This document shows, in pieces, positions 1 to 7,775 of a stretch of DNA of 64,000 bases. The notes below the pieces were generated by a model. The model was not told the DNA's origin and did not search any database. It saw nothing but the letters and a program-made list of their open reading frames with translations. Origin of the DNA: an uncultured Gemmatimonadales bacterium (GTDB lineage Bacteria; Gemmatimonadota; Gemmatimonadetes; Longimicrobiales; Gaopeijiaceae); contig CALFPJ010000079.1 in assembly GCA_937919655.1 (NCBI GenBank), forward strand, positions 1 through 64,000, in the 5' to 3' direction. Numbering within the stretch: position 1 is the stretch's first letter; every line of letters begins with the position of its first letter. A program made the position numbers and the translations under genes.

Positions 1-59
1 GGAGCCACCACACCTAGAGACTTTCCCTAAACCGGAAGATTGGCCATAATGCCCTCCAC

Positions 60-109
60 CCTCGTAGCGGCCAACCGAGCCTGGTAGGCGCCGGTTGACC
101 GCTACGAGG
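60..109. repeat. Long hairpin upstream of susC
   Basis: Bases 60-77 and 92-109 are reverse complements over about 18 bp with one mismatch; the 14-base loop contains a small gcct/aggc stem. No T-run follows, so it does not look like an intrinsic terminator. It lies 70 bases before the susC start. A weak -10-like CATAAT at 45-50 would place transcription start near the 5' base of the hairpin, making it a 5'-UTR stem; that placement is inference. Confidence 0.55.
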
Positions 110-178
110 ATGGTCCGCGCACAGCCCACGGGGGGCTGCATCGATTCTTCTTCTCAGAGACATGAGGGGTTAAGACAC

Positions 179-3100
179 ATGAGCATGAGTCTTTTTCGCA
201 CCGTCACTGCCCGCCTCGCCGTGTTCTCCGTGCTGAGCTTTGCTCTCGTGGTGTCCCCGGTCGAGTCGCAGGCACAGGCGACCGGAACCATTCGCGGCCA
301 GGTAGTGGACGCAGTCACTTTGCGCCCGCTGTCGGGTGCTCAGGTGTCCGTTTTGGGCACGGGAACAGGTGCGCTCGCGAACCAGAGGGGCCAGTTCCTC
401 ATTTTAAATGTCACGACCGGGAGTCAGACCGTTCGGGTCGACCTCATCGGCTATGCAACCATAGAGCAAGAGGTCAGTGTTTCCGCCCAGCAGGTGGCCC
501 AGGTCGAGTTGCGCCTGAGCCAGGCAGCTCTGGAGCTCGATGCGATCGTGGTCACGGGTACGCCGGGCCAGACGCAGCTTCGGGCCATCGGTAACTCGGT
601 CTCGAGGTTCGAGGCCGCAAGCGTTACCGACGCGGTACCGGTCGGGTCCGTGCAGGAACTCCTGCAGGGCCGCACGCCGGGCCTCACCATCCTCGCGGAC
701 GGTGGTGCGGCGGGTGACGGATCTCAGATCCGTCTCCGTGGCGCAGGTTCGCTCTCGGGTCGTTCCGAGCCTGTCGTCTATGTGGACGGCGTCCGGGTCA
801 GCGGTGGCACCGCGAATTTCGACAGCGGGTGCGGCTCCGTGACCCACTGCACGGACGCGCTCGACTTCCTGAACCCGAACGACATCGAGTCGGTCGAGAT
901 CATCAAGGGCCCCGCAGCGGCGACACTGTATGGCGCCGAAGCGGCGTCCGGTGTGATTCAGATCATCACGAAGAAGGGGCGCTCCGGTCAGCAGGGCATC
1001 TCCTGGACCGCCGGCTTCGACGGTGGGCAGTCCGAGTGGGCAGAGCAGCGTCCGATCACGTACTGGAATTGCTCGGCGGCCAACGTTACCAGCAGCTCGT
1101 ATCGGGGCTGTACGTCCGAGGGCATGCTGACCTTCGACCCGCTGACTGCACACCCCAACGCGCTTCGTGGCAACGGCGCGAACACGGCCCTCTACCCGGA
1201 TGTGCTTCCGACCGACACGAACGGTGCTCGTACGTACGGCAGGAACCTGTCGGCGCGGGGCGGTGGTGACCTGTTCAACTTCTTCATCTCTGCCGAGCAG
1301 AATGACGAGGAAGGCGTGTACGAGAACAACTTCTCGAACCGCCAGGGTGGCCGGGCGAACTTCGGCTTTACGCCCAGCCAGGATTTGAGCTTCAACGTCA
1401 ACGTGGGGTATGCGCGTAACCATGTGCGCATGCCGCTGTCCAACAATTCGTCCAATTCCATCTTGCGTAACGGGATGCGTGGTCGGGCGAGTGCGATATA
1501 CCAGTTTGAGCCGGGCTACCGTGGTTACGGTCCCACGCTCGCCAACGAGTGGGACGTCCAGACCCAGACGGAGCGTTACACGCTCGGTGCGACGATCAAC
1601 TACAACCCGACCTCGTGGTTCCAGAACCGCTTGGTGGTCGGACTGGATCAATCCAACCGTCGTGAGACGGACTACACCGATCCGGGCTCACTGACAGCGT
1701 CCGTGTCTTCTGCACCTCGGGGAATCGGGTACAAATCGGTGCGGTCACCAGTGGGTCACATCTGGACGGTCGACTATTCAGGAACGGTCACGACCGACAT
1801 CAACGAGACGTACAACTCTGCCTTCAGCGCGGGTGTGCAGCTCAACAGGACGAGAGGCGAGTCGTTTCGCGCGATTGGTGAGGGCCTCGTCAGCGGCAAT
1901 CTGAACCTCGTCGGTTCGGCCGCTACGACCCGTGCGGATCAACAATTCACGGAGCAAAACTCCCTGGGCTTCTACGTCCAGGAAGTGGTCGGCTACAACA
2001 ACCGCCTGTTTGCTACGGCAGCCGTCCGCGTCGACGATAACTCGGCGTTCGGTAAGGACTTCTCGCTGGTCGTCTATCCGAAGGCACAGGTGTCCTACGT
2101 CGTCAGCGATGAGGACTTCTTCAACGTCGGTGCGATCGAGCAGCTGAAGTTACGCGCCGCGTGGGGCCAGGCGGGTAACCCGCCGAACCCGTTCTCGGCC
2201 GATCGCACCTACGCGCCGAACGTCGCATACGACGACGGCCAGATCGTGAACATCCTGCGCCCCCAGTCGTACGGAAATCCGGACCTCAAGGCCGAGACGG
2301 GTTCCGAGATAGAGCTCGGGTTCGATGCGTCGCTATTCGCCGGTCGCTTGGGAGTCGACGTCACGTGGTACAACCAGAGCACGAAGGACGCCCTCATCGC
2401 CGTTCCCGATCCTCCGTCGAGCGGGTTCAGCGGATCCCACCTGACGAACGTGGGTGAGATCAACAACACGGGCTTCGAGATTCTGCTGACGGGTACGCCG
2501 ATCTACACCCGCAAGCTACAGTGGGACGCGACGATCTCGTTGACCACGAACAAGAACGAACTCGTTTCCTGGGGTGACGCTCCGCTGACGGAGATCTCCT
2601 TCGGTGAGTTCGCGACGGTCCAGAAGCACATCCCGGGTTACCCGATGGGTGGTTACTGGCCCAAGGACGTGGAGCGGGATGCTGGCGGTGCACCGATCCT
2701 CACCACGAGTGGCGGGGTTACGGTTGCCGAGGACGAATACCTCGGACCGTCTGCTCCGACGCGGGAGATCGGTTTCACCAATTCGATCACGCTGTTCGAC
2801 AACTTCCGGATCTTCTCGAATCTTGACTACAAGGGTGGAAACTTTCAGTGGTGCGCCATCTGCTCGATTCGGAGCCGCGTCGATCAGAACACGTACACGA
2901 TCAATCGTCCGGATGCCGACGCTACCGATGTGGCGGTGGTCAAGAGCCTCCAGACGAGGCGCTGGCTCAAGGAGGCGGACTTCTTGAAGCTCCGCGAAGT
3001 CTCCCTGAGCTATCAGATGCCTTCTTCGGCGATCGATCGGCTCGGCGTCAGCAGCGCCAGCGTGACGATTTCCGGCCGGAATCTGTGGATGTGGACCAAG

Positions 3101-3250
3101 TACAAGTTCGAGGAGGACGGAACGGGGCTCGGTTCACCTGATCCTGAGGTGAACTTCAGCTCGACGGCCGGCGGCGGCTTCAACCGGTCTGACTATGCTT
3201 CCATCCCGATGCTGCGGACGTTCTCCGCCAGCTTCCGGTTCACATTCTAG
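179..3250 (+). CDS. susC: SusC/RagA-family TonB-linked outer membrane receptor
   Basis: 1023 residues. This is an outer-membrane, TonB-dependent importer that normally works with a SusD lipoprotein to take up oligomeric nutrients. In order: a signal peptide ending near SQAQA (about 35), a carboxypeptidase-regulatory-like domain starting at GTIRGQVVDAVT, a TonB-box-like segment (LDAIVVTG), a plug domain with VQELLQGRTPGL and the VVYVDGVRV strand, then a long beta-barrel ending in a C-terminal Phe (SASFRFTF). The start at 179 is preferred over upstream in-frame codons because a GAGGGG ribosome site precedes it and it begins the signal peptide directly. susD follows 18 bases downstream. No glycan-degrading gene is nearby, so the substrate is unknown. 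Confidence 0.93.
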   Translation: MSMSLFRTVTARLAVFSVLSFALVVSPVESQAQATGTIRGQVVDAVTLRPLSGAQVSVLGTGTGALANQRGQFLILNVTTGSQTVRVDLIGYATIEQEVSVSAQQVAQVELRLSQAALELDAIVVTGTPGQTQLRAIGNSVSRFEAASVTDAVPVGSVQELLQGRTPGLTILADGGAAGDGSQIRLRGAGSLSGRSEPVVYVDGVRVSGGTANFDSGCGSVTHCTDALDFLNPNDIESVEIIKGPAAATLYGAEAASGVIQIITKKGRSGQQGISWTAGFDGGQSEWAEQRPITYWNCSAANVTSSSYRGCTSEGMLTFDPLTAHPNALRGNGANTALYPDVLPTDTNGARTYGRNLSARGGGDLFNFFISAEQNDEEGVYENNFSNRQGGRANFGFTPSQDLSFNVNVGYARNHVRMPLSNNSSNSILRNGMRGRASAIYQFEPGYRGYGPTLANEWDVQTQTERYTLGATINYNPTSWFQNRLVVGLDQSNRRETDYTDPGSLTASVSSAPRGIGYKSVRSPVGHIWTVDYSGTVTTDINETYNSAFSAGVQLNRTRGESFRAIGEGLVSGNLNLVGSAATTRADQQFTEQNSLGFYVQEVVGYNNRLFATAAVRVDDNSAFGKDFSLVVYPKAQVSYVVSDEDFFNVGAIEQLKLRAAWGQAGNPPNPFSADRTYAPNVAYDDGQIVNILRPQSYGNPDLKAETGSEIELGFDASLFAGRLGVDVTWYNQSTKDALIAVPDPPSSGFSGSHLTNVGEINNTGFEILLTGTPIYTRKLQWDATISLTTNKNELVSWGDAPLTEISFGEFATVQKHIPGYPMGGYWPKDVERDAGGAPILTTSGGVTVAEDEYLGPSAPTREIGFTNSITLFDNFRIFSNLDYKGGNFQWCAICSIRSRVDQNTYTINRPDADATDVAVVKSLQTRRWLKEADFLKLREVSLSYQMPSSAIDRLGVSSASVTISGRNLWMWTKYKFEEDGTGLGSPDPEVNFSSTAGGGFNRSDYASIPMLRTFSASFRFTF

Positions 3251-3268
3251 CCACCAGGAGATATAACG

Positions 3269-4606
3269 ATGATTAAGAAACTGTCTTCGCGGTCGCTTCG
3301 AATGACCGTGATGGGATTGGCTCTGGCGGGCCTTGGCGCCTGCGCTTTCAGTGACATCTTGGAAGTGAGGAATCCCGATGAGTTGAACGAAGATCTTCTG
3401 CAGGACGAAGCGCTCATCGATGTGTTGGTGTCGTCGGTGAAGGGTGACTTCGACGAGGCATTCGATGACCCCTTCATCTGGCGCGGCAGCATGTTCACCG
3501 ACGAGAGCCTCACCGGGATCAACTGGGAGCAGACCGCACGTCTGAACCAGCGGATCGTGCAGTACGACGAGGGTGACGCCGACCTGATGTTCACCGAACT
3601 CAGCGCGGCTCTTCAGCAGGGCGACTCGGTCGCGGGTCGGCTTCGGACGTTGCTCGCTAGTCCGAACACGGACGCGCGTTTCGCCAGAACGTTGGCGTAC
3701 GCGGGTTACTCCTACATTCTCATGGCCGACGCAATGTGTGAGGCCACGGTCGCAGTAGGCTCAGAGATCTATCAGCCGCTGCAGCTGTATCAGTTTGCGG
3801 TGGACCGGTTCACCGAGGCGCTCACAGTAGCGACGGCGGCAAACGATGACGATCTCGTCGATTTGGTGCGTGTCGGCCTTACGCGAGCCCATCTGAACCT
3901 CGGTAACATGGCGGAGGTCATCACCATTGCGGATCAGGTGACCGGGAACTTCCAGTACTTCGCGGATTACACGTCGGAGAATCCGTCGGTATACAACGTG
4001 CTGGAGAGCCGCACGGTCGGGGTGAATCACTCCCTCGGAGTGCACCCGAAGTTCGTGGCGGGCGGCGTCTTCGGGACGCAGAATCTGGATGCGGTCCTCA
4101 CGGATCCGCGGATCCAGCACAATCCGAAATGGCGTCTCGGGCATAACCAGCTCACGCCGCTCTATACGCCGTATGCGAGTCTGATGATGAGCAACTACAA
4201 CGGCCAGGACATCGCCAGCGGTGGTTCTCCTGCGCGGATCGAGCGCGGGTCGAGTATCGCGTTCGCGTCTCAGCTCGAGGCGCTTCACAATCGGTACGAA
4301 GCTCTCGGTGACGATCCGGCGACGTTGGCGTTCGTCAACACGCGGCGCGCTGTCGGAAATCAGACGGCGCTCGTGGGTGTCAGTGGCGCTGCGTTGATCG
4401 ACGAGTTGCGGGATCAGCGCGGAAAGGACCTGTTCCTGGCCGGCTACCGTCTCGGCGACCTCCGCCGTTGGCTGCGGGGCGGGCAGGATCTGTTCCCGTC
4501 GGGTACACACGTCAACGCGCAGTGGGGGGACTACGGCACGGCAACGTGCTTCCCGCTGCCGTTGGAGGAGTACGAGGGCAACCCGAACATCAACTTGCCC
4601 GGGTAG
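3269..4606 (+). CDS. susD: SusD/RagB-family nutrient-binding outer membrane lipoprotein
   Basis: 445 residues. This is the surface lipoprotein partner of the SusC-type receptor just upstream, expected to cap it and bind substrate. A lipoprotein signal is visible, with lipobox LGAC and Cys at residue 25. The helical body has the SusD-type pattern (AYAGYSYILMADAMCE mid-protein, and RDQRGKDLFLAGYRLGDLRR near the C-terminus, typical of the family's last conserved region). An AGGAG site sits 9-13 bases before the ATG. It forms a two-gene operon with susC and is followed by a strong intrinsic terminator. Confidence 0.93.
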   Translation: MIKKLSSRSLRMTVMGLALAGLGACAFSDILEVRNPDELNEDLLQDEALIDVLVSSVKGDFDEAFDDPFIWRGSMFTDESLTGINWEQTARLNQRIVQYDEGDADLMFTELSAALQQGDSVAGRLRTLLASPNTDARFARTLAYAGYSYILMADAMCEATVAVGSEIYQPLQLYQFAVDRFTEALTVATAANDDDLVDLVRVGLTRAHLNLGNMAEVITIADQVTGNFQYFADYTSENPSVYNVLESRTVGVNHSLGVHPKFVAGGVFGTQNLDAVLTDPRIQHNPKWRLGHNQLTPLYTPYASLMMSNYNGQDIASGGSPARIERGSSIAFASQLEALHNRYEALGDDPATLAFVNTRRAVGNQTALVGVSGAALIDELRDQRGKDLFLAGYRLGDLRRWLRGGQDLFPSGTHVNAQWGDYGTATCFPLPLEEYEGNPNINLPG

Positions 4607-4674
4607 CTATGTAGAGAAGTGGGGACTGGCTCGCGGATTCAGGCAGGGTCCGTGAGGCACCTCAAGGCCGGTCG

Positions 4675-4715
4675 GCGGGTGCAGCGCGAAAGCGCTGCAC
4701 CCGCCTTCCTTTTTC
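4675..4715 (+). terminator. Intrinsic terminator after susCD
   Basis: A perfect 13-bp stem (4675-4687 with 4692-4704) is closed by a GAAA tetraloop and followed by a T-rich tract (cttccttttt). It ends the susCD transcript and lies just past the 3' end of the convergent di-haem oxidoreductase gene (stop at 4730), so it may also serve the minus strand, although the A/T-rich flank there is weaker. Confidence 0.9.
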
Positions 4716-4729
4716 GGGCAAATACCGTG

Positions 4730-5941
4730 CTACAGCGTGTTGAGAAAGCGAAGGAGGGTCTCTTGCGTGAGCCGATCCAACGCCGCGAAGGCATCGCGGG
4801 CCTTCTGCGCCTCACCGCCGTGAAGCAGGATGGCATCCATTACGCGGCTGGTGCGACCGTCATGGAGATAGAGCTGACGGTAGCGCAGGCCCATGAGGGG
4901 TTCGGTGCGGTATTCCGTTGGGCTCGCGCCCGGCGCGCAGGTGCCGGTCAAGGCCGCACCCATGTCGTGGAGAAGCAGATCGGAGAAGAGCGCGATCGAC
5001 TGATCGGAGAGTGCGGTGCTCGCGTGGTGACCCGCTCTCATTTCCGGGACATGGCAACGCACACACCCGAGGGATTCGAATTGTTCACGCCCCTGAGCGA
5101 CCTGGGGATCGCCGTCGAGTTCGGCGGGGGCGGGTGGCGCGAGAAAGCGCATGAAGTCGACGACTCGGCCGAGGGTCTCGGCATCGACCTCGGGGTCCGC
5201 AGCAGGATCGCTTCCCTCCGGGACCGCGGGCAGGCTGCCAGTTCGGCTTTCGTCGGGGTGGACCGGTGTGGTCAGACCCATCTCGAGTCCGAAGGCCCCC
5301 GCAGCGAAATCCGCGAGCGTCGCGACGTCTGCTTTGCGCCCGAAACGGGCGGGTTGGCCGCTCCCGTCTGTTCCGAGGCGACCGGAAATCCCGTCGCCGT
5401 CGCGATCGTCGGGGTCCGCCCGAGCCTCGAGGGTCTCCACGGGAATCGCGTCCACGAGGCCAAGTCCGAACACGAAGGGGATCGTGAAGCGAGCCGTGTG
5501 CGTCGCGCCCGCAACGGATCGTTCCGGGAACCCTCCCAGACTGCGGGTGAGAGGGGTTACCTGGATGCGGATATTTTCTCCTCCTTGGGGTACCAGGAGA
5601 TCACACCGCCCGTCGTCCGAGAAACGCGTCGCCTTGGTGACGGAGGTCTCACCGGTTCCGCCGTCGGCCGGGAAGGTATGGCACGCGCTGCACGCATTTT
5701 CGTTGAAGCGCGGGCCCAATCCCTCCGAGGGTGCGAAGGGACGAACAAACAGGGCCTTTCCGGCCTCGAAGCGGACGAGTTCGTCGTCCGTGAGAAACGG
5801 CAGGGGCTCGCCGACATCCGCGAATACGGGCGGCGTATTTAGTTGCGGGGTTGTGCAGCCGGGTGAGAGCAGGATCATAGTCGATGCCGCCGAAAGGGTT
5901 GGCATCTTGAAACGAACGAACCAACGAGGACGAGTAGTCAT
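4730..5941 (-). CDS. Di-haem oxidoreductase family lipoprotein (DUF1111/DHOR)
   Basis: 403 residues from the chosen start. It has two c-type haem motifs: CSACH early, with FNENAC just before it, and CVRCH in the last third within a cytochrome-c-like domain (GREQFESLGCVRCH). The layout matches the putative thiol oxidoreductase/di-haem family DUF1111, related to bacterial di-haem peroxidases. A signal with lipobox-like LSPGC about 29 residues in suggests periplasmic lipid anchoring. The start at 5941 keeps a basic n-region (RPRWFVRFK); a second Met at 5905 is possible. Neither has a clear ribosome site. The start codon overlaps the divergent lipoprotein start by two bases. No imelysin gene, a common partner elsewhere, is seen. 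Confidence 0.85.
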   Translation of the reverse strand: MTTRPRWFVRFKMPTLSAASTMILLSPGCTTPQLNTPPVFADVGEPLPFLTDDELVRFEAGKALFVRPFAPSEGLGPRFNENACSACHTFPADGGTGETSVTKATRFSDDGRCDLLVPQGGENIRIQVTPLTRSLGGFPERSVAGATHTARFTIPFVFGLGLVDAIPVETLEARADPDDRDGDGISGRLGTDGSGQPARFGRKADVATLADFAAGAFGLEMGLTTPVHPDESRTGSLPAVPEGSDPAADPEVDAETLGRVVDFMRFLAPPAPAELDGDPQVAQGREQFESLGCVRCHVPEMRAGHHASTALSDQSIALFSDLLLHDMGAALTGTCAPGASPTEYRTEPLMGLRYRQLYLHDGRTSRVMDAILLHGGEAQKARDAFAALDRLTQETLLRFLNTL

Positions 5942-6380
5942 GAAGAGAGACTCTGTCGGTATGGGGACACTGATATTGCTGGCAATTGGACTGGTCGGGT
6001 TGTCTGCGTGTTCGACGGGAACGCAACCCGATGTGAAGCCGACCTCCGTACGTGTGAGGGTCGAGGGGACGGCGCCGGTTCCGCTCCAGCTCGTGGTTTC
6101 CACGGACTTCTACGAGATCCCGGACGACATCACATTCGAGCCCCTTCAGGTGATCGAGCAGGCCGACACATTTTTCATCGATCTTCCCTACGATGCCACC
6201 ATCGCGCTCACGAAGTTGGGAAGCGTTGTCGTGGCGCTGACGAACTTCGATACGGTGGCGGCTCAGGTCCGGCTCCGTGTCGACTTGGACAGTGGTCAGG
6301 CTCCCTATGACCAGAGCGCCACGATGTCACTGGGGGGAACCTTGCGCTACGTGTTCTCGTTCACCTCGATCGTCTTCTGA
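5940..6380 (+). CDS. Small hypothetical lipoprotein
   Basis: 146 residues, no family recognised. It begins MKRDSVGMGTLILLAIG and has lipobox GLSAC with Cys at residue 24, so it is probably lipid-anchored. The mature part is beta-rich by appearance (alternating Val/Thr/Leu runs such as VRVRVEGTAPVPLQLVVS), suggesting a small beta-sandwich. A GAGGACGAG ribosome site precedes the ATG. It is divergent from the di-haem oxidoreductase with overlapping start codons, and convergent with the next gene, whose stop lies 6 bases away. A shared promoter zone inside the coding starts is an inference. Confidence 0.75.
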   Translation: MKRDSVGMGTLILLAIGLVGLSACSTGTQPDVKPTSVRVRVEGTAPVPLQLVVSTDFYEIPDDITFEPLQVIEQADTFFIDLPYDATIALTKLGSVVVALTNFDTVAAQVRLRVDLDSGQAPYDQSATMSLGGTLRYVFSFTSIVF

Positions 6381-6386
6381 TCTACG

Positions 6387-7676
6387 CTACCGGAGTGCTC
6401 TGAACAACTTGTCGGCGATGGTGACGGCGAGCGGCACTCCGAGAACGATGAAGCCGTAACCGATGTCATTCACGAGCCGGACGTCTCCGCCAGCTGTGGA
6501 CATGGAAAACGCGTAACCTGGGAAAAGCATCATCCCGGCGCCCATCAGGGCCGGGAGGATGCGCCCGACCGAACTTTCGGTCCCGCCACCGAGACGAACG
6601 CCCCAGGCGCTCCCCATCGCCGGCAGGGCGAAGGCCGCGGCTCCCGCAGCGAAGTTGGCTCCGCCGGCGCAGGTCGTCTGGATCTCTTCGCTCTGAATCG
6701 AGATGCACTGCCGGGCGAGCGTGAGGCCCAACGCCAAGCCCGCGGCATTACCGAGGACCGCACCCACAATGGCCCGTCCGGTACGGTGGCCGGCCGGGTC
6801 TTGATCCCAGTCGAAGGTCAGCCTCTGGCGACCCGAGAAGGCGGAAACCGTTCGGCCCGGGTCCGCTCTGATACGCCCGGGCCGTGCTGTCTCGATCAGA
6901 ATCACTCCATAGAGCGAACCCGTGCCGTAGCGCGCGCCTGCAGATCCCGGTGGAATGACCTCGATGCGATGGAGGTTCGCCAGGCCGATCGAGCCGTAGA
7001 GAAAGTTCGGGTCGGAGACCTGTACTCCGTCGACGAAGACCATTGGGTGCGCACAGGCTTTGGCGTTCACGATGGAAATGCTTGCTGCCGCTCGGAATTC
7101 CAGGCAGACATCCTGACCCGCGAACTGGTTCGACTGTCGCATCCTTATACCGGGTACCGTCTGGCGGATGAGGTCACCCATATGTCGGCTCGTTCCCACC
7201 GAACGCTCGATCTCTTCGCGCGTCACCTCCCAGACGCCCGCGCCCGTCGTACGTTGCTCCCGTTGGACCGTGGTCTCTCCCTCGACGATGAGCGCCTCGA
7301 TCTCGATCGCCTGCGGAGCGAGGCGTACTTCGAGCGAAACCGTGACGTCGGTCGCCACCGTGATCGAGTGCTCGAAGGCACCGTAGCCCAGGTGGTCGAC
7401 CCGGAGCATCCACTCACCAGATGGCACCCCGCGAATGACGAAGTGTCCTTCTGCGTCGGTCGCCGCGGACACGTCGGTACCGAGGACACGCAGGATCACG
7501 TCGGGGATCCCGGTCTGGGTATCGACATCGATCACAATACCGGAAACATCGCTCGTGACCTGAGCGCTCAGGTCGTGTACCGCGAGCGTAGTCCCTGCAG
7601 CCGCCAGGAAGACTGCTGCGGCTCGGACGATCGCCAATGATGGGGGTGTTGGGCCCAAATTCACTGCCTCCGGCAT
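6387..7676 (-). CDS. Barrel-less carboxypeptidase-regulatory/TonB-plug protein, copy 1
   Basis: 429 residues. The N-terminal signal peptide ends near HDLSAQ. A carboxypeptidase-regulatory-like domain follows (about 45-125; DVSGIVIDVDTQTGIPDV), then a TonB-receptor plug-like domain (about 155-275) with MGDLIRQTVPGIRMR, MVFVDGVQV and HRIEVIPPGSAGARYG. Where a receptor would have about 600 barrel residues there are only about 130, rich in Gly/Ala and hydrophobic segments, ending DKLFRALR. Four cysteines are shared with its neighbour paralogue, two in the plug (CLEFR and CAHP) and two around the hydrophobic part. The start at 7676 (ATG) has GAGGG 7 bases upstream. It follows copy 2 by 99 bases and is probably co-transcribed with it. 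Function unknown. Confidence 0.85.
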   Translation of the reverse strand: MPEAVNLGPTPPSLAIVRAAAVFLAAAGTTLAVHDLSAQVTSDVSGIVIDVDTQTGIPDVILRVLGTDVSAATDAEGHFVIRGVPSGEWMLRVDHLGYGAFEHSITVATDVTVSLEVRLAPQAIEIEALIVEGETTVQREQRTTGAGVWEVTREEIERSVGTSRHMGDLIRQTVPGIRMRQSNQFAGQDVCLEFRAAASISIVNAKACAHPMVFVDGVQVSDPNFLYGSIGLANLHRIEVIPPGSAGARYGTGSLYGVILIETARPGRIRADPGRTVSAFSGRQRLTFDWDQDPAGHRTGRAIVGAVLGNAAGLALGLTLARQCISIQSEEIQTTCAGGANFAAGAAAFALPAMGSAWGVRLGGGTESSVGRILPALMGAGMMLFPGYAFSMSTAGGDVRLVNDIGYGFIVLGVPLAVTIADKLFRALR

Positions 7677-7775
7677 CACCGTACCCTCGACTCCGGGTAG
7701 CTTGCCTATGAATACGCCGGACGCGCACAGAGGTGTCCGATCCCCGAATCGTCCCTGGAGAATCCGGCTTCGGCG

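Noticed and set aside
404-1651. Long open frame (415 codons) antisense to susC
   Set aside because: It lies wholly inside a clear receptor gene and has the Arg/Val/Leu-rich composition of a complementary-strand shadow.
4619-5842. Long plus-strand frame (407 codons) opposite the di-haem oxidoreductase
   Set aside because: The minus-strand frame has two CxxCH haem motifs and a family match; this one has neither domain nor ribosome site.
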